A stretch of 33,080 nucleotides of DNA from Parcubacteria group bacterium GW2011_GWA2_47_21 (GCA_001000545.1 LCOC01000011.1:1-33080); one strand, 5' to 3'; positions 9,044-17,287 are shown, numbered from the stretch's first letter. Program-made: numbers and translations. Notes: generated from the letters alone by a model not told the origin.

Positions 9044-9763
9044 TCAACCCTTTCTAATTTTCACCTTTTTGATTTTTTCAAAAAGAGGCAGATAAAGGTC
9101 ATTTTGGACATCTATTTCAAGTTCTCGCTTGTCGGTTTTTTCTACGAATTCAACCGGCACTTTTTCAATTAAAGCTAAAGGAATTTGTTCGTTGCCTTCT
9201 CCCATAGTGAGAACCGCCGCGGTTGCCAAACTGTCAACCGCGTCCACTCTTTGGTGTCTGAAGGTTCGGCCGAAAATATCCGGTTTGCCTTTATAACTTT
9301 TAAGTCCGCGAAGCCCGGCGTAGCCGATTGTTACCCCGACTGTGCCGTGGCGGAGAGGGATAAGCCGGCTGTCGGTGATAATTACCGCGAAATTTTTGAG
9401 AAGGAACTTCTTCATCAGAGTTTTTCTGATTTTTTCCGCCAACGCGAAGCTGTTTTGAGGGAGGAGAATCAATTTGCCGTTGCCGTTTGATTCGTCAATG
9501 CCGGCGCTGGCCATTACTAGATTATCGCGGATGGTAAGCCAGACATATTTTGTCCGCATGGCGAATTGGCTTTCGGCGCGAATGAGGCGTTCTTTTTCCT
9601 TCTCATCCTTCACGAGCGCCGTGCGGCCTTCGGATAGGGCGGCGATTTTGGAGGTTACCGCCAGGACGGACTTCTCCGGAATTTTTTTAATATGTTCCAA
9701 TATAAAATTAAGGAGATTTTCTCCCTCCAAGAAAATTCTGGTTTTTACGGGTTTGATAATCAT
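9044..9763 (-). CDS. CofE-like (coenzyme F420-0:L-glutamate ligase family) protein
   Basis: VLAVTSKIAALSEGR, DSRLIPLRHGTVGVTIGYAGLRGLKSYKGKPDIFGRTFRHQRVDAVDSLATAAVLTMGEGNEQIPLALIE. Confidence 0.85.
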   Translation of the reverse strand: MIIKPVKTRIFLEGENLLNFILEHIKKIPEKSVLAVTSKIAALSEGRTALVKDEKEKERLIRAESQFAMRTKYVWLTIRDNLVMASAGIDESNGNGKLILLPQNSFALAEKIRKTLMKKFLLKNFAVIITDSRLIPLRHGTVGVTIGYAGLRGLKSYKGKPDIFGRTFRHQRVDAVDSLATAAVLTMGEGNEQIPLALIEKVPVEFVEKTDKRELEIDVQNDLYLPLFEKIKKVKIRKG

Positions 9764-9871
9764 GTCGTTTGCAAAATGCTATAGTTCATTCTAATATGCG
9801 TCAATCAGTATTTTGTTTGTTTCTAAAAGCTTTGAAACTTTGAAGCTAACGAAGCTTTGAAGGAAGCTATC

Positions 9872-10435
9872 ATGTTGTATACAAGAAAAGGCGATAGCGG
9901 CACAACCAAGGTTTTTGACTCAAAACCCGGCGAGCGGATTTCCAAGGCCTCTTGCCAAACGGAAGCGCTTGGCGCCTTGGACGAGCTTAATTCCTGGCTT
10001 GGCTTTTGCAAGACAAGGGTTTTGGAATGGCAGATGAAAGTTGGCCTTAACGAAGCGCTTTTCCGCGACATTATCCACCAAATTCAAAAAGACCTTTTCA
10101 TCATTCAGGCGGAAGTCGCCGGCGCCGAAAAAACGATTGCCCGCCCGAAGGTTCTTTGGCTTGAAGGAATTATTGATGACGCCGAAAAAGAATTGCCGTC
10201 GATTAAAAATTTTGTTATTCCTGGCGGAAGCGACGCGTCGGCGATTTTAGATGTGGCAAGGACTATGGCAAGACGAACCGAACGGAGAGTAATCGAAGCC
10301 GTTCTGAAAGGAGAAGCAAAAGCGGGAGGGGAAAGTTTGGCCTACCTGAATCGCCTTTCCTCGCTTCTTTACGCGCTGGCTCGCCTAACCAACGCGAAGC
10401 TCGGCTTTAAAGAAAATTCGCCGGATTACTTATAA
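9872..10435 (+). CDS. PduO-type ATP:cob(I)alamin adenosyltransferase
   Basis: MLYTRKGDSGTTKVFDSK...ALGALDELNSWLGF...IPGGSDASAILDVARTMARRTERRVI...YLNRLSSLLYALAR. Confidence 0.93.
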   Translation: MLYTRKGDSGTTKVFDSKPGERISKASCQTEALGALDELNSWLGFCKTRVLEWQMKVGLNEALFRDIIHQIQKDLFIIQAEVAGAEKTIARPKVLWLEGIIDDAEKELPSIKNFVIPGGSDASAILDVARTMARRTERRVIEAVLKGEAKAGGESLAYLNRLSSLLYALARLTNAKLGFKENSPDYL

Positions 10436-10484
10436 AGAAGATATCCACAGCGTCCAGTGATAACATCTCTGCTATAATTATGCC

Positions 10485-10973
10485 ATGACGGTGTTAAGTT
10501 GTGATTCGTGCCACTGTTATTTTTCCAGAAAGCCATCGCAAATTGGGCTCGCAAAAAGGCATTTCTGCTCGACTTATTGTCAATATAAAGCAAGTCGAAA
10601 AGGAAGTTTTGTTAGATGTCTCCAGTGCAGTAAGAAAGTATATAAATCTCTTAATAATCTCAAAAGATCGAAGAGCAAAAAGCATTTTTGTTCTGTTTTG
10701 TGCAGTAATATTTGGCATGGCAAAGAGTTTTCTAGAGAAAAGCACCCGAACTGGAAAGGCGGTGAGTTCTCTTACAAAGACGCTTTAAAAAGACACGATG
10801 TATTGAAACAATGTGTTCTTTGTGGAAAATCAGACCAGAGGATTCTAGCAGTGCATCATGTTGATCGTAATCGTAAAAATAATAAATTGGAGAATTTAAT
10901 GTGGCTTTGCCACAACTGCCACTTTCTTGTTCATCATTATAAGAGAGAAGGATTGAAAATTATGAAAAGTTAA
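10485..10973 (+). CDS. Zinc-finger/HNH endonuclease (copy 1)
   Basis: Cys-pair zinc motifs, HPNWKGGE motif, CVLCGKSDQRILAVHHVDRNRKNNKLENLMWLCHNCHFLVHH. Confidence 0.88.
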   Translation: MTVLSCDSCHCYFSRKPSQIGLAKRHFCSTYCQYKASRKGSFVRCLQCSKKVYKSLNNLKRSKSKKHFCSVLCSNIWHGKEFSREKHPNWKGGEFSYKDALKRHDVLKQCVLCGKSDQRILAVHHVDRNRKNNKLENLMWLCHNCHFLVHHYKREGLKIMKS

Positions 10974-10974
10974 T

Positions 10975-11475
10975 ATGTCTCATCTTTTGTGTAAAATTTG
11001 CAGAAAAAAATTCTATGTTCGTCCTACTCATGTAAAAATTGGATGGGGTAAATATTGTTCCCGGTCTTGTCACCATAAAGGAATGCGGACCGGAAAATTT
11101 ATTGGGTGTTTCCTTTGCGGCAAGGGGATATATAGGACTCCAACAAGCATGTTACACTCAAAAAGTAAAAAATATTTTTGTAGTAAATCGTGTCAAACGA
11201 AATGGAGGAATACGCAGTATATAGGGTCTAAACACGCAAATTGGAAAGATGGCAAAAATGCGTACAAAAGTGTTCTCAATCGTCACGGTATTATGCCGAT
11301 ATGTTTCTATTGTCGGACTCGCGATAAAAGAATTTTAGCAGTTCACCACATCGATGAGAATCATTTTCATAATTATGTCAGTAACCTTGCTTGGCTGTGT
11401 CACAATTGCCATTATTTAGTACATAATGATAAGGTAGAGAAACAAAAATTCTTGGCAAACCTAAACAAGAATTGA
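10975..11475 (+). CDS. Zinc-finger/HNH endonuclease (copy 2, tandem paralogue)
   Basis: Same architecture as copy 1: ANWKDGKNAYKSVLNRHGIMPICFYCRTRDKRILAVHHIDENHFHNYVSNLAWLCHNCHYLVH. Confidence 0.88.
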   Translation: MSHLLCKICRKKFYVRPTHVKIGWGKYCSRSCHHKGMRTGKFIGCFLCGKGIYRTPTSMLHSKSKKYFCSKSCQTKWRNTQYIGSKHANWKDGKNAYKSVLNRHGIMPICFYCRTRDKRILAVHHIDENHFHNYVSNLAWLCHNCHYLVHNDKVEKQKFLANLNKN

Positions 11476-11478
11476 TAT

Positions 11479-11553
11479 GGTGCTCGTAGTTTAGCGGTAA
11501 AACACTGCCCTGTGGAGGCAGATTTGAGAGTTCGACTCTCTCCGAGCACCCCA
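11479..11553 (+). tRNA. tRNA-His (anticodon GTG), G-1 and CCA encoded
   Basis: ggtgctcgtagtttagcggtaaaacactgccctgtggaggcagatttgagagttcgactctctccgagcacccca. Confidence 0.95.
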
Positions 11554-11568
11554 GTTTTACGGCAATTA

Positions 11569-11592
11569 AAAACCGCTCAAGGGAGCGGTTTT
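11569..11592 (+). terminator. Intrinsic terminator after tRNA-His
   Basis: aaaaccgctc aagg gagcggtttt hairpin. Confidence 0.75.
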
Positions 11593-11602
11593 GGTCGGCG
11601 CT

Positions 11603-11980
11603 TTACACCTTAATCATTTCGGCTTCAGTCAAGACATCGCCTTTGCCGTTCCGGTCGAAAACGACATGGATGATGAAGTAGGGCGAGGTTGCTTTGTCTT
11701 GCAGAAAATCAATGTGGATGAAAACCCCCAGGCCCTCGTCGTAGGGATGGAAAGCAAAACAAATCATATCGGCTTTCGCGAACGCTTGCCGGAATATGCC
11801 GTTGCCGTGGAATCCCCAGGAAAGGCATTTAACAATTCTACCGCCCCAATAGTATTCGTGGGTGCCATCGCCTAGGCCGGATGAGCAAAAATCATTGACG
11901 GTTTGTTTGGCCATAAGCCGCGCTTTTTTTGATGCGGTTGGAGGCAAGAAATTTCTAATGGAGATTAGCAGTGTTTTCAT
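11603..11980 (-). CDS. Hypothetical protein
   Basis: 125-aa ORF, tRNA-terminator downstream, no competing ORF of better quality; function not recognised. Confidence 0.5.
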   Translation of the reverse strand: MKTLLISIRNFLPPTASKKARLMAKQTVNDFCSSGLGDGTHEYYWGGRIVKCLSWGFHGNGIFRQAFAKADMICFAFHPYDEGLGVFIHIDFLQDKATSPYFIIHVVFDRNGKGDVLTEAEMIKV

Positions 11981-12027
11981 AAGTGCGTCTGATTAAAGAT
12001 ATACACCTTTTGTCGGCTTTTGTGAAT

Positions 12028-12074
12028 CTGTGAAAATCAGTTCCTCACAATTTATGAAGAACTGATTTTCACAG
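12028..12074. repeat. 47-bp palindromic repeat, copy 1
   Basis: ctgtgaaaatcagttcctca-caattta-tgaagaactgattttcacag; 20-bp arms, one mismatch. Confidence 0.95.
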
Positions 12075-12128
12075 AGCACGCCAGCTTATCTCGTTACAGG
12101 CGAGCGGTTTTTTGGTAGAATTACCTAA

Positions 12129-13226
12129 ATGTTTTTAGGTCTTAAAAGCAGGGTGGCGGATTGGTGGGAGCGCAACGAACGGCGGCTTTCTTCTTTCGCG
12201 CTTTTTACCGGTTTCATCGTTGATAATCTGACGCTGACTCGGATTACGCTCAATTCCGTGAGTGTTGCCCTTTTTTCTTATCTTTTGGTTGCCGGCTTTT
12301 GCATCATCGTCCTCAATTTTTTGGAGAACACTCCAGAGCGCCAGGGTTTCAAAGCTAAAATTCACGCTTTCACGCTAATCATTCTCCAATTCACTTTCGG
12401 CGCGCTCTTCAGCGGGTTTTTGGTTTTTTATTCGCGCGGCGCTTCCATCGGCGCGAGCTGGCCGTTTCTTTTGATTTTATTTTTTATTCTTATCGGCAAT
12501 GAGTTTTTAAGAACTCGCTACATCAGAATCGGTTTTCAGATGATAATTTTTTTCATCGCCCTTTTCTCCTATTCCATTTTTTTCATGCCTATCATGACGA
12601 AGAAGGTCGGCGCCGGCGTTTTTCTTCTAAGCGGCGCGGCGAGTTTGCTTTTAATCTACCTGTTTCTTCGGCTTATAGGTTTGGTTTCGCCGGAGCGTTT
12701 CAGCAAAAGCAAGCCCTTCGTTTTGGGCGGGATGATTGCCGTTTTTGGCTTGATGAATTTCCTTTATTTCAAAAACCTTATTCCGCCCCTGCCTTTGACC
12801 CTAAAAGAAGCGGCGGTGTTTCATGACCTTAAAAAATTGCCGTCAGGCGAATATTTGGTTACCGCGGAGGCGAAAAAATGGCACGAGAAATTTCGCCTGC
12901 GGGAAATTGTCCGCGTTTCAGCCCCATGCGAACCGCTTTATTTCTGGAGCGCGGTTTTCGCGCCGACTGATTTGGAGATTGATGTCACTCATGTGTGGCT
13001 TAAATTTAGCGAAGCGAAAGGTCAGTGGCTGGAGACCTTCCGGACGACTTTTCCGATTAAAGGCGGACGCGTTGGAGGATTTCGGGGCTTTTCTTTGAAG
13101 GAGCGGGTAACCCCCGGTCTTTGGCGCGTGGATGTAAAAACGCCCCGGGGCCAGGTGATCGGCCGGATGAGTTTCAGGGCTTTGGAGAAAGAAGCGCAGG
13201 TTGATTTTGTGGAAGAAATAAAATGA
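12129..13226 (+). CDS. Membrane protein with C-terminal DUF2914-like domain
   Basis: Multiple TM segments followed by APCEPLYFWSAVFAPTDLEIDVTHVWLKF...GRVGGFRGFSLKERVTPGLWRVDVKTPRGQVIGRMSF. Confidence 0.85.
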   Translation: MFLGLKSRVADWWERNERRLSSFALFTGFIVDNLTLTRITLNSVSVALFSYLLVAGFCIIVLNFLENTPERQGFKAKIHAFTLIILQFTFGALFSGFLVFYSRGASIGASWPFLLILFFILIGNEFLRTRYIRIGFQMIIFFIALFSYSIFFMPIMTKKVGAGVFLLSGAASLLLIYLFLRLIGLVSPERFSKSKPFVLGGMIAVFGLMNFLYFKNLIPPLPLTLKEAAVFHDLKKLPSGEYLVTAEAKKWHEKFRLREIVRVSAPCEPLYFWSAVFAPTDLEIDVTHVWLKFSEAKGQWLETFRTTFPIKGGRVGGFRGFSLKERVTPGLWRVDVKTPRGQVIGRMSFRALEKEAQVDFVEEIK

Positions 13227-13241
13227 GCGTATGAAAAGAAC

Positions 13242-13808
13242 ATGAGAATAAAAAGGCGAATGTATTTTTACCATCTCCTTAGAGATATTTTTATCGTCGT
13301 GGGAAGCATTGCCGCCGCCTATTTTCTTATGAAGGCGGGCGCGATAGAAAAGTTTCTTGAAGCTACCTCAAGCTTTAAACTTGTGGCGAGTTTTGTCGCG
13401 GGAATGTTTTTCACTACGGTTTTCACCGTCGCGCCCGCCACCGTCGCGCTTATTGCCATTGCCAAATCTTTGCCAGCGATTTATGTGGCGCTTTTGGGTG
13501 GGGTCGGCGCGATGATTGTGGATGCCGTAATTTTTCGGTTTTTTCGCGACAAAGTTGCTTCTGATGCCAGCGGCGTTTTAAACAAAAGTTCTAAAAAGTG
13601 GCTCCGCGCCCTTTTTCGCCACGGTTTTCTGAAGTGGCTCCTGGTTATTTTGGGTGGCGTAATTATCGCGTCGCCTCTGCCGGACGAACTCGGCTTGGCG
13701 CTTATCAGCGTCTCAAAGATTAAAAATTCCGTTCTTTTCCCGCTCCTGTTCATTATGAATTTTTTAGGAATTCTGGCCATTGTGTCCTTGGCTGACTTAA
13801 TTATTTGA
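13242..13808 (+). CDS. Multi-pass membrane protein, function unknown
   Basis: 188-aa ORF with several hydrophobic segments, 15 nt after the DUF2914-like gene. Confidence 0.75.
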   Translation: MRIKRRMYFYHLLRDIFIVVGSIAAAYFLMKAGAIEKFLEATSSFKLVASFVAGMFFTTVFTVAPATVALIAIAKSLPAIYVALLGGVGAMIVDAVIFRFFRDKVASDASGVLNKSSKKWLRALFRHGFLKWLLVILGGVIIASPLPDELGLALISVSKIKNSVLFPLLFIMNFLGILAIVSLADLII

Positions 13809-14006
13809 GTGGAAATTTGAGGGGAAATTAGGTCAATACCGCGCGGTTACTGCCCGCCTGCGCGCCGACACGCAGGCGGGGTAGGCGGGTTGGCCACGCT
13901 AATTGATGAGCGGAGCGAGGTCTTCCTCGCGAGCTTTTGCCGTAGACCCACATCTTCACTTCACAGCTCAATAAAGCCATATTACAGTTTGTGGTAAGTT
14001 AGTGGA

Positions 14007-14699
14007 ATGAATAAAAATAGCAACAGCACGCTGATTTGGGTCGGGGTGATTATCGCCGTTTTGGTTGCGGGCGGTTTGGCGGTTTATTTCGCCAAAGGAA
14101 GCGGCGCTGGCGGAAATTCCATGGCCAACGCGCTTTCGGCGGTAACCGATACCGATTGGTCAGCCGGCAATAAGAACGCGCCGGTTACTCTTATTGAATA
14201 CAGCGATTTCCAATGCCCGGCTTGCGCCGCTTATTTTCCTTTGATTGAAGAACTCCGCCGGAATAATCCGGATAAATTGCGTTTCGTCTATCGCCACTTT
14301 CCGCTGGCCCAGCATAAAAACGCCGAGCCGGCGGCGCTGGCGTCGGAAGCAGCCGGCAAAGAAGGCAAATTTTTTGAAATGTATGTTACTCTGTTCACCA
14401 GGCAGAAAGAATGGGAAAACGAGCCGAATCCAACCGCGAAATTCGCCGCCTACGCCGTCTTAATAGGCCTTGACGCCAAAAAGTTCCTTGATGATTACAA
14501 GGATGCCGGCGCCAAAGAAAAAATTCGCGCCGACTATAAAGACGGTTTTCGGGCCGGCGTCAATTCCACTCCCACTTTTTTCGTTAACGGTAAAAGAATC
14601 GCCAACCCCAATAACTTAAATGAATTTCAAAAAATTATTGATGACGCCGCTTCAACGGCCGGTTCGGAAATCGGCACTTCTACTCCTCCTCTTAATTAG
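14007..14699 (+). CDS. DsbA-family thiol-disulfide oxidoreductase (membrane-anchored)
   Basis: N-terminal TM; APVTLIEYSDFQCPACAAYFPLIEELRRNNPDKLRFVYRHFPL, NSTPTFFVNGKRI. Confidence 0.93.
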   Translation: MNKNSNSTLIWVGVIIAVLVAGGLAVYFAKGSGAGGNSMANALSAVTDTDWSAGNKNAPVTLIEYSDFQCPACAAYFPLIEELRRNNPDKLRFVYRHFPLAQHKNAEPAALASEAAGKEGKFFEMYVTLFTRQKEWENEPNPTAKFAAYAVLIGLDAKKFLDDYKDAGAKEKIRADYKDGFRAGVNSTPTFFVNGKRIANPNNLNEFQKIIDDAASTAGSEIGTSTPPLN

Positions 14700-15123
14700 C
14701 ATTCTTGGTTTCGCCGATGCCTCTTATCTCGCGGCTAAATTCTATCAAGGCAAAGTCCCGCCTTGTTCCATTGTCTCTGGTTGCGAGGAAGTAACCACAA
14801 GCCAATACGCGACAATTTTAGGCGTGCCGGTGTCCCTTACGGGCGCTCTGTATTATTTGGCCTTTATAATTTTATTGGTCGTTTATCTGGACAGGGGGAA
14901 AGACGCATTTTTTAGGGCGGCGGCTTGGCTTTCGGTTTTTGGCTTTTTGTTTTCCCTCTGGCTTCTTTCCGCGCAACTATTTCTTATCGGCGCGATTTGC
15001 CTCTATTGTTTGTTCTCTTTCACGACTTCAACCGTGATATTTATCACAAGCACAGGCATTTTGGGATGGGGCAGACATGCTATAATAAATACCAATCAAC
15101 CAATAATTCCAATCTACAAATAG
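14641..15123 (+). CDS. Vitamin K epoxide reductase (VKOR) family protein
   Basis: Four TM segments, CSIVSGCEEVTTSQYATILGVPVSLTGALYY and ICLYCLFS CxxC motif; overlaps the dsbA-like gene. Confidence 0.9.
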   Translation: MTPLQRPVRKSALLLLLLISILGFADASYLAAKFYQGKVPPCSIVSGCEEVTTSQYATILGVPVSLTGALYYLAFIILLVVYLDRGKDAFFRAAAWLSVFGFLFSLWLLSAQLFLIGAICLYCLFSFTTSTVIFITSTGILGWGRHAIINTNQPIIPIYK

Positions 15124-15197
15124 CTACGAATATACAGCGTTTCTCATTAGTATTTATTCGCAGATTGGTATCATTCGTATATTGGCGTATTTATTTT

Positions 15198-15476
15198 ATG
15201 AACGACATCATCGGCACAATTAATAAACTTCGGCGGGAAATTGACGAGCAGAATCGCCAACTTCGGGAAAGGGGGCTCGCTTTCAGGCAGGCTAAGGATG
15301 AGTTGGAACGTTTTAAGCAGGAAGTGGAAATGAAAGATGTTGAACTTAGAAAAATGGAGATAGATATTAGAAAGCTTGAAGGGGAACAGCAGAGAAATAA
15401 AGTCGCGCTTAGGCGTTTTCAAGATGAGCTGGAAGCGGAGGAAAGGGACAAAGCGCCGAGGCGGGTTTCGTTATAA
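15198..15476 (+). CDS. Small coiled-coil protein
   Basis: MNDIIGTINKLRREIDEQNRQLRERGLAFRQAKDELERFKQEVEMKDVELRKMEIDIRKLEGEQQRNK heptad pattern. Confidence 0.7.
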   Translation: MNDIIGTINKLRREIDEQNRQLRERGLAFRQAKDELERFKQEVEMKDVELRKMEIDIRKLEGEQQRNKVALRRFQDELEAEERDKAPRRVSL

Positions 15477-15516
15477 GTGAATCAGGAATAAAGAATTATG
15501 AATAAGAAATAAAAAT

Positions 15517-16665
15517 ATGAGAAAAATTTTCAAATTAGGCGTAGCCGTTTCCATTATTTTAACTCCGCTTATCGCCGGCGCGGCCTATTTTAGAGCGGGC
15601 GATTCTTACACGCTTCGCGCCGATGCGGTGGTTGACGACAATCTTTATGTGGCCGGTTCCAATTTGTTCATCAGCGGAAGGGTGGAGGGCGACATTGCCG
15701 GTTTAGGAAGCGCCATTGTCATCTCCGGCGCAGTGTCGGACGATGTGCTGCTGGCCGGCGGGAATATTGATTTTAGGGGCGAAACCGAAGGCGATTTGAG
15801 GGTGCTCGGCGGGACGGTTCTGGTTTCCGGAAAAATCGGCGGCGACTTGGTGGTAACCGGCGGCACGGTAACTATTTTACCGGAAGCGGTTATCGGCAAA
15901 GATGTGGCGGTGGTTGGCGGCGAAGTGTTTTTCGCGGGCGAAACGAAAGGCGATTTACTCATTTCCGGCGGCAACGCGGAAATCGGCGGGCGGGTAGGAG
16001 GCAAAGCCAAATTTATCGGGGAGGAAATTAGGATTGCTGACGGCGCGTCCATTGTCGGCAACTTCATTTACCGGACAAAGCATCCGGACGATGCTCTTAT
16101 TTCTTCGGCGGCGCAAATTGGCGGCGCGGTGCAATATGAAGATTTGGGCGCGCTTGGCAGGGAGCGGGCGAGAGAATTTTGGGCCGGCGCTTTCGGCATA
16201 GCGTTTTTGACGCGGCTTCTGGTTTTCCTTTTGTCGGCGTTCCTCATCGTTTGGCTTTTGCCGAAGGCCTCTTCGTCGTGGCTTGAAAGAGGGCGAGCGT
16301 TCGGCAAAAATCTTCTGACCGGATTTTTGGTTTTGGTGGCAACGCCGATTGCCGCAATCATTCTCTGCGTGACTGTTATCGGCTCGCTTGCCGGTCTAAT
16401 CCTTCTGGTCGCTTACGCGCTTTTTATTTTCGCCGCTCTGCCTTTGACCGGACTTTTGGCCGGCGATATCCTCGCCAACCTGTTTAAGAATAGCGACTTG
16501 AAATTCTCTTTACCAAACAAGGCGATTGTCGGAACAATCACTTTAAGTTTAGTCAGTTTGACGCCGGTTATCGGACCCGCGCTATTTTTCCTGATTTTTC
16601 TTGCTTCTTTAGGCGCGCTCTCGCAGGAGTTTTATACAAGAGTGTGGCTTCGGAGAAAATTGTAG
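15517..16665 (+). CDS. Secreted/membrane bactofilin-like (polymer-forming, beta-helix repeat) protein with C-terminal TM region
   Basis: Signal peptide, then repeated GxxxGDLxxxGGxVxxSGxIGGDLxxTGGxV pattern, then several TM helices. Confidence 0.82.
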   Translation: MRKIFKLGVAVSIILTPLIAGAAYFRAGDSYTLRADAVVDDNLYVAGSNLFISGRVEGDIAGLGSAIVISGAVSDDVLLAGGNIDFRGETEGDLRVLGGTVLVSGKIGGDLVVTGGTVTILPEAVIGKDVAVVGGEVFFAGETKGDLLISGGNAEIGGRVGGKAKFIGEEIRIADGASIVGNFIYRTKHPDDALISSAAQIGGAVQYEDLGALGRERAREFWAGAFGIAFLTRLLVFLLSAFLIVWLLPKASSSWLERGRAFGKNLLTGFLVLVATPIAAIILCVTVIGSLAGLILLVAYALFIFAALPLTGLLAGDILANLFKNSDLKFSLPNKAIVGTITLSLVSLTPVIGPALFFLIFLASLGALSQEFYTRVWLRRKL

Positions 16666-16757
16666 GACTGCCGCGTTTGGCGAACTTCTTCGCTCGGAGT
16701 TTCGCAAAAGATTTTTTTCCTTGGGAAACATGAGGGTGAGTTTGGGTTTTTATGATT

Positions 16758-16804
16758 CTGTGAAAATCAGTTCTTCACAATTTATGAAGAACTGATTTTC
16801 ACAG
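16758..16804. repeat. 47-bp palindromic repeat, copy 2
   Basis: ctgtgaaaatcagttcttca-caattta-tgaagaactgattttcacag; perfect 20-bp arms. Confidence 0.97.
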
Positions 16805-16848
16805 GTCACGCTAGTTATATTGTAAATTCCGGGCGGTCGGCTATTATA

Positions 16849-17136
16849 GTGCCGGAGGTATTTGTGAATGACCTTGAAATTGCCAGAGCTGTGGCTTGGA
16901 GCGATGTTTTGGGAAATCGTAAGCCGAAAAGATTCGGCAAGTCGGGTGATGTGTGTCTCATTTGCAAGGTTACCAAAATTAACCGGTACAACCCGCTCGG
17001 TATTTGCGCTTTTTGCCAAGAGGCGATTGGAAAAGAGTTCGTCAAAGAAACGGGCGTGGTCGCCGGTTTGCGAAAGGCATGGCGGACCAAATCATTTCCA
17101 ACTTTAAGAGCTTTCCGCCGAGCCGAAAGGCGATGA
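16849..17136 (+). CDS. Small zinc-ribbon-like protein (GTG start)
   Basis: CLIC...CAFC Cys pairs; 95-aa ORF followed by a terminator-like hairpin/T-tract. Confidence 0.5.
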   Translation: MPEVFVNDLEIARAVAWSDVLGNRKPKRFGKSGDVCLICKVTKINRYNPLGICAFCQEAIGKEFVKETGVVAGLRKAWRTKSFPTLRAFRRAERR

Positions 17137-17170
17137 AACCGTTCTGATTTAGGTCGGAGCGGTTTTTTTA
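17137..17170 (+). terminator. Probable intrinsic terminator
   Basis: aaaccgttc...ggagcggttttttta. Confidence 0.5.
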
Positions 17171-17206
17171 TTTGCCTATGGAGGAGAGGGAACTGATGTG
17201 GAATTG

Positions 17207-17247
17207 ATAAAGGCGTCATTTGGCCAACGGCCAAATGACGCCTTTAT
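17207..17247. repeat. Perfect 19-bp palindrome with 3-nt loop
   Basis: ataaaggcgtcatttggcc-aac-ggccaaatgacgcctttat. Confidence 0.95.
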
Positions 17248-17253
17248 AACATG

Positions 17254-17281
17254 TTGACAAAGAAAAAGAGGCGCTTAATAT
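17254..17281 (+). promoter_or_regulatory. Sigma70-like promoter TTGACA-N16-TAATAT
   Basis: TTGACA 17254-17259, TAATAT 17276-17281. Confidence 0.65.
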
Positions 17282-17287
17282 GAGACC

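Noticed and set aside
15645-16067. Minus-strand ORF of 140 aa opposite the bactofilin-like gene
   Set aside because: Pro/Ser-rich shadow ORF of a GC-biased repetitive coding strand.
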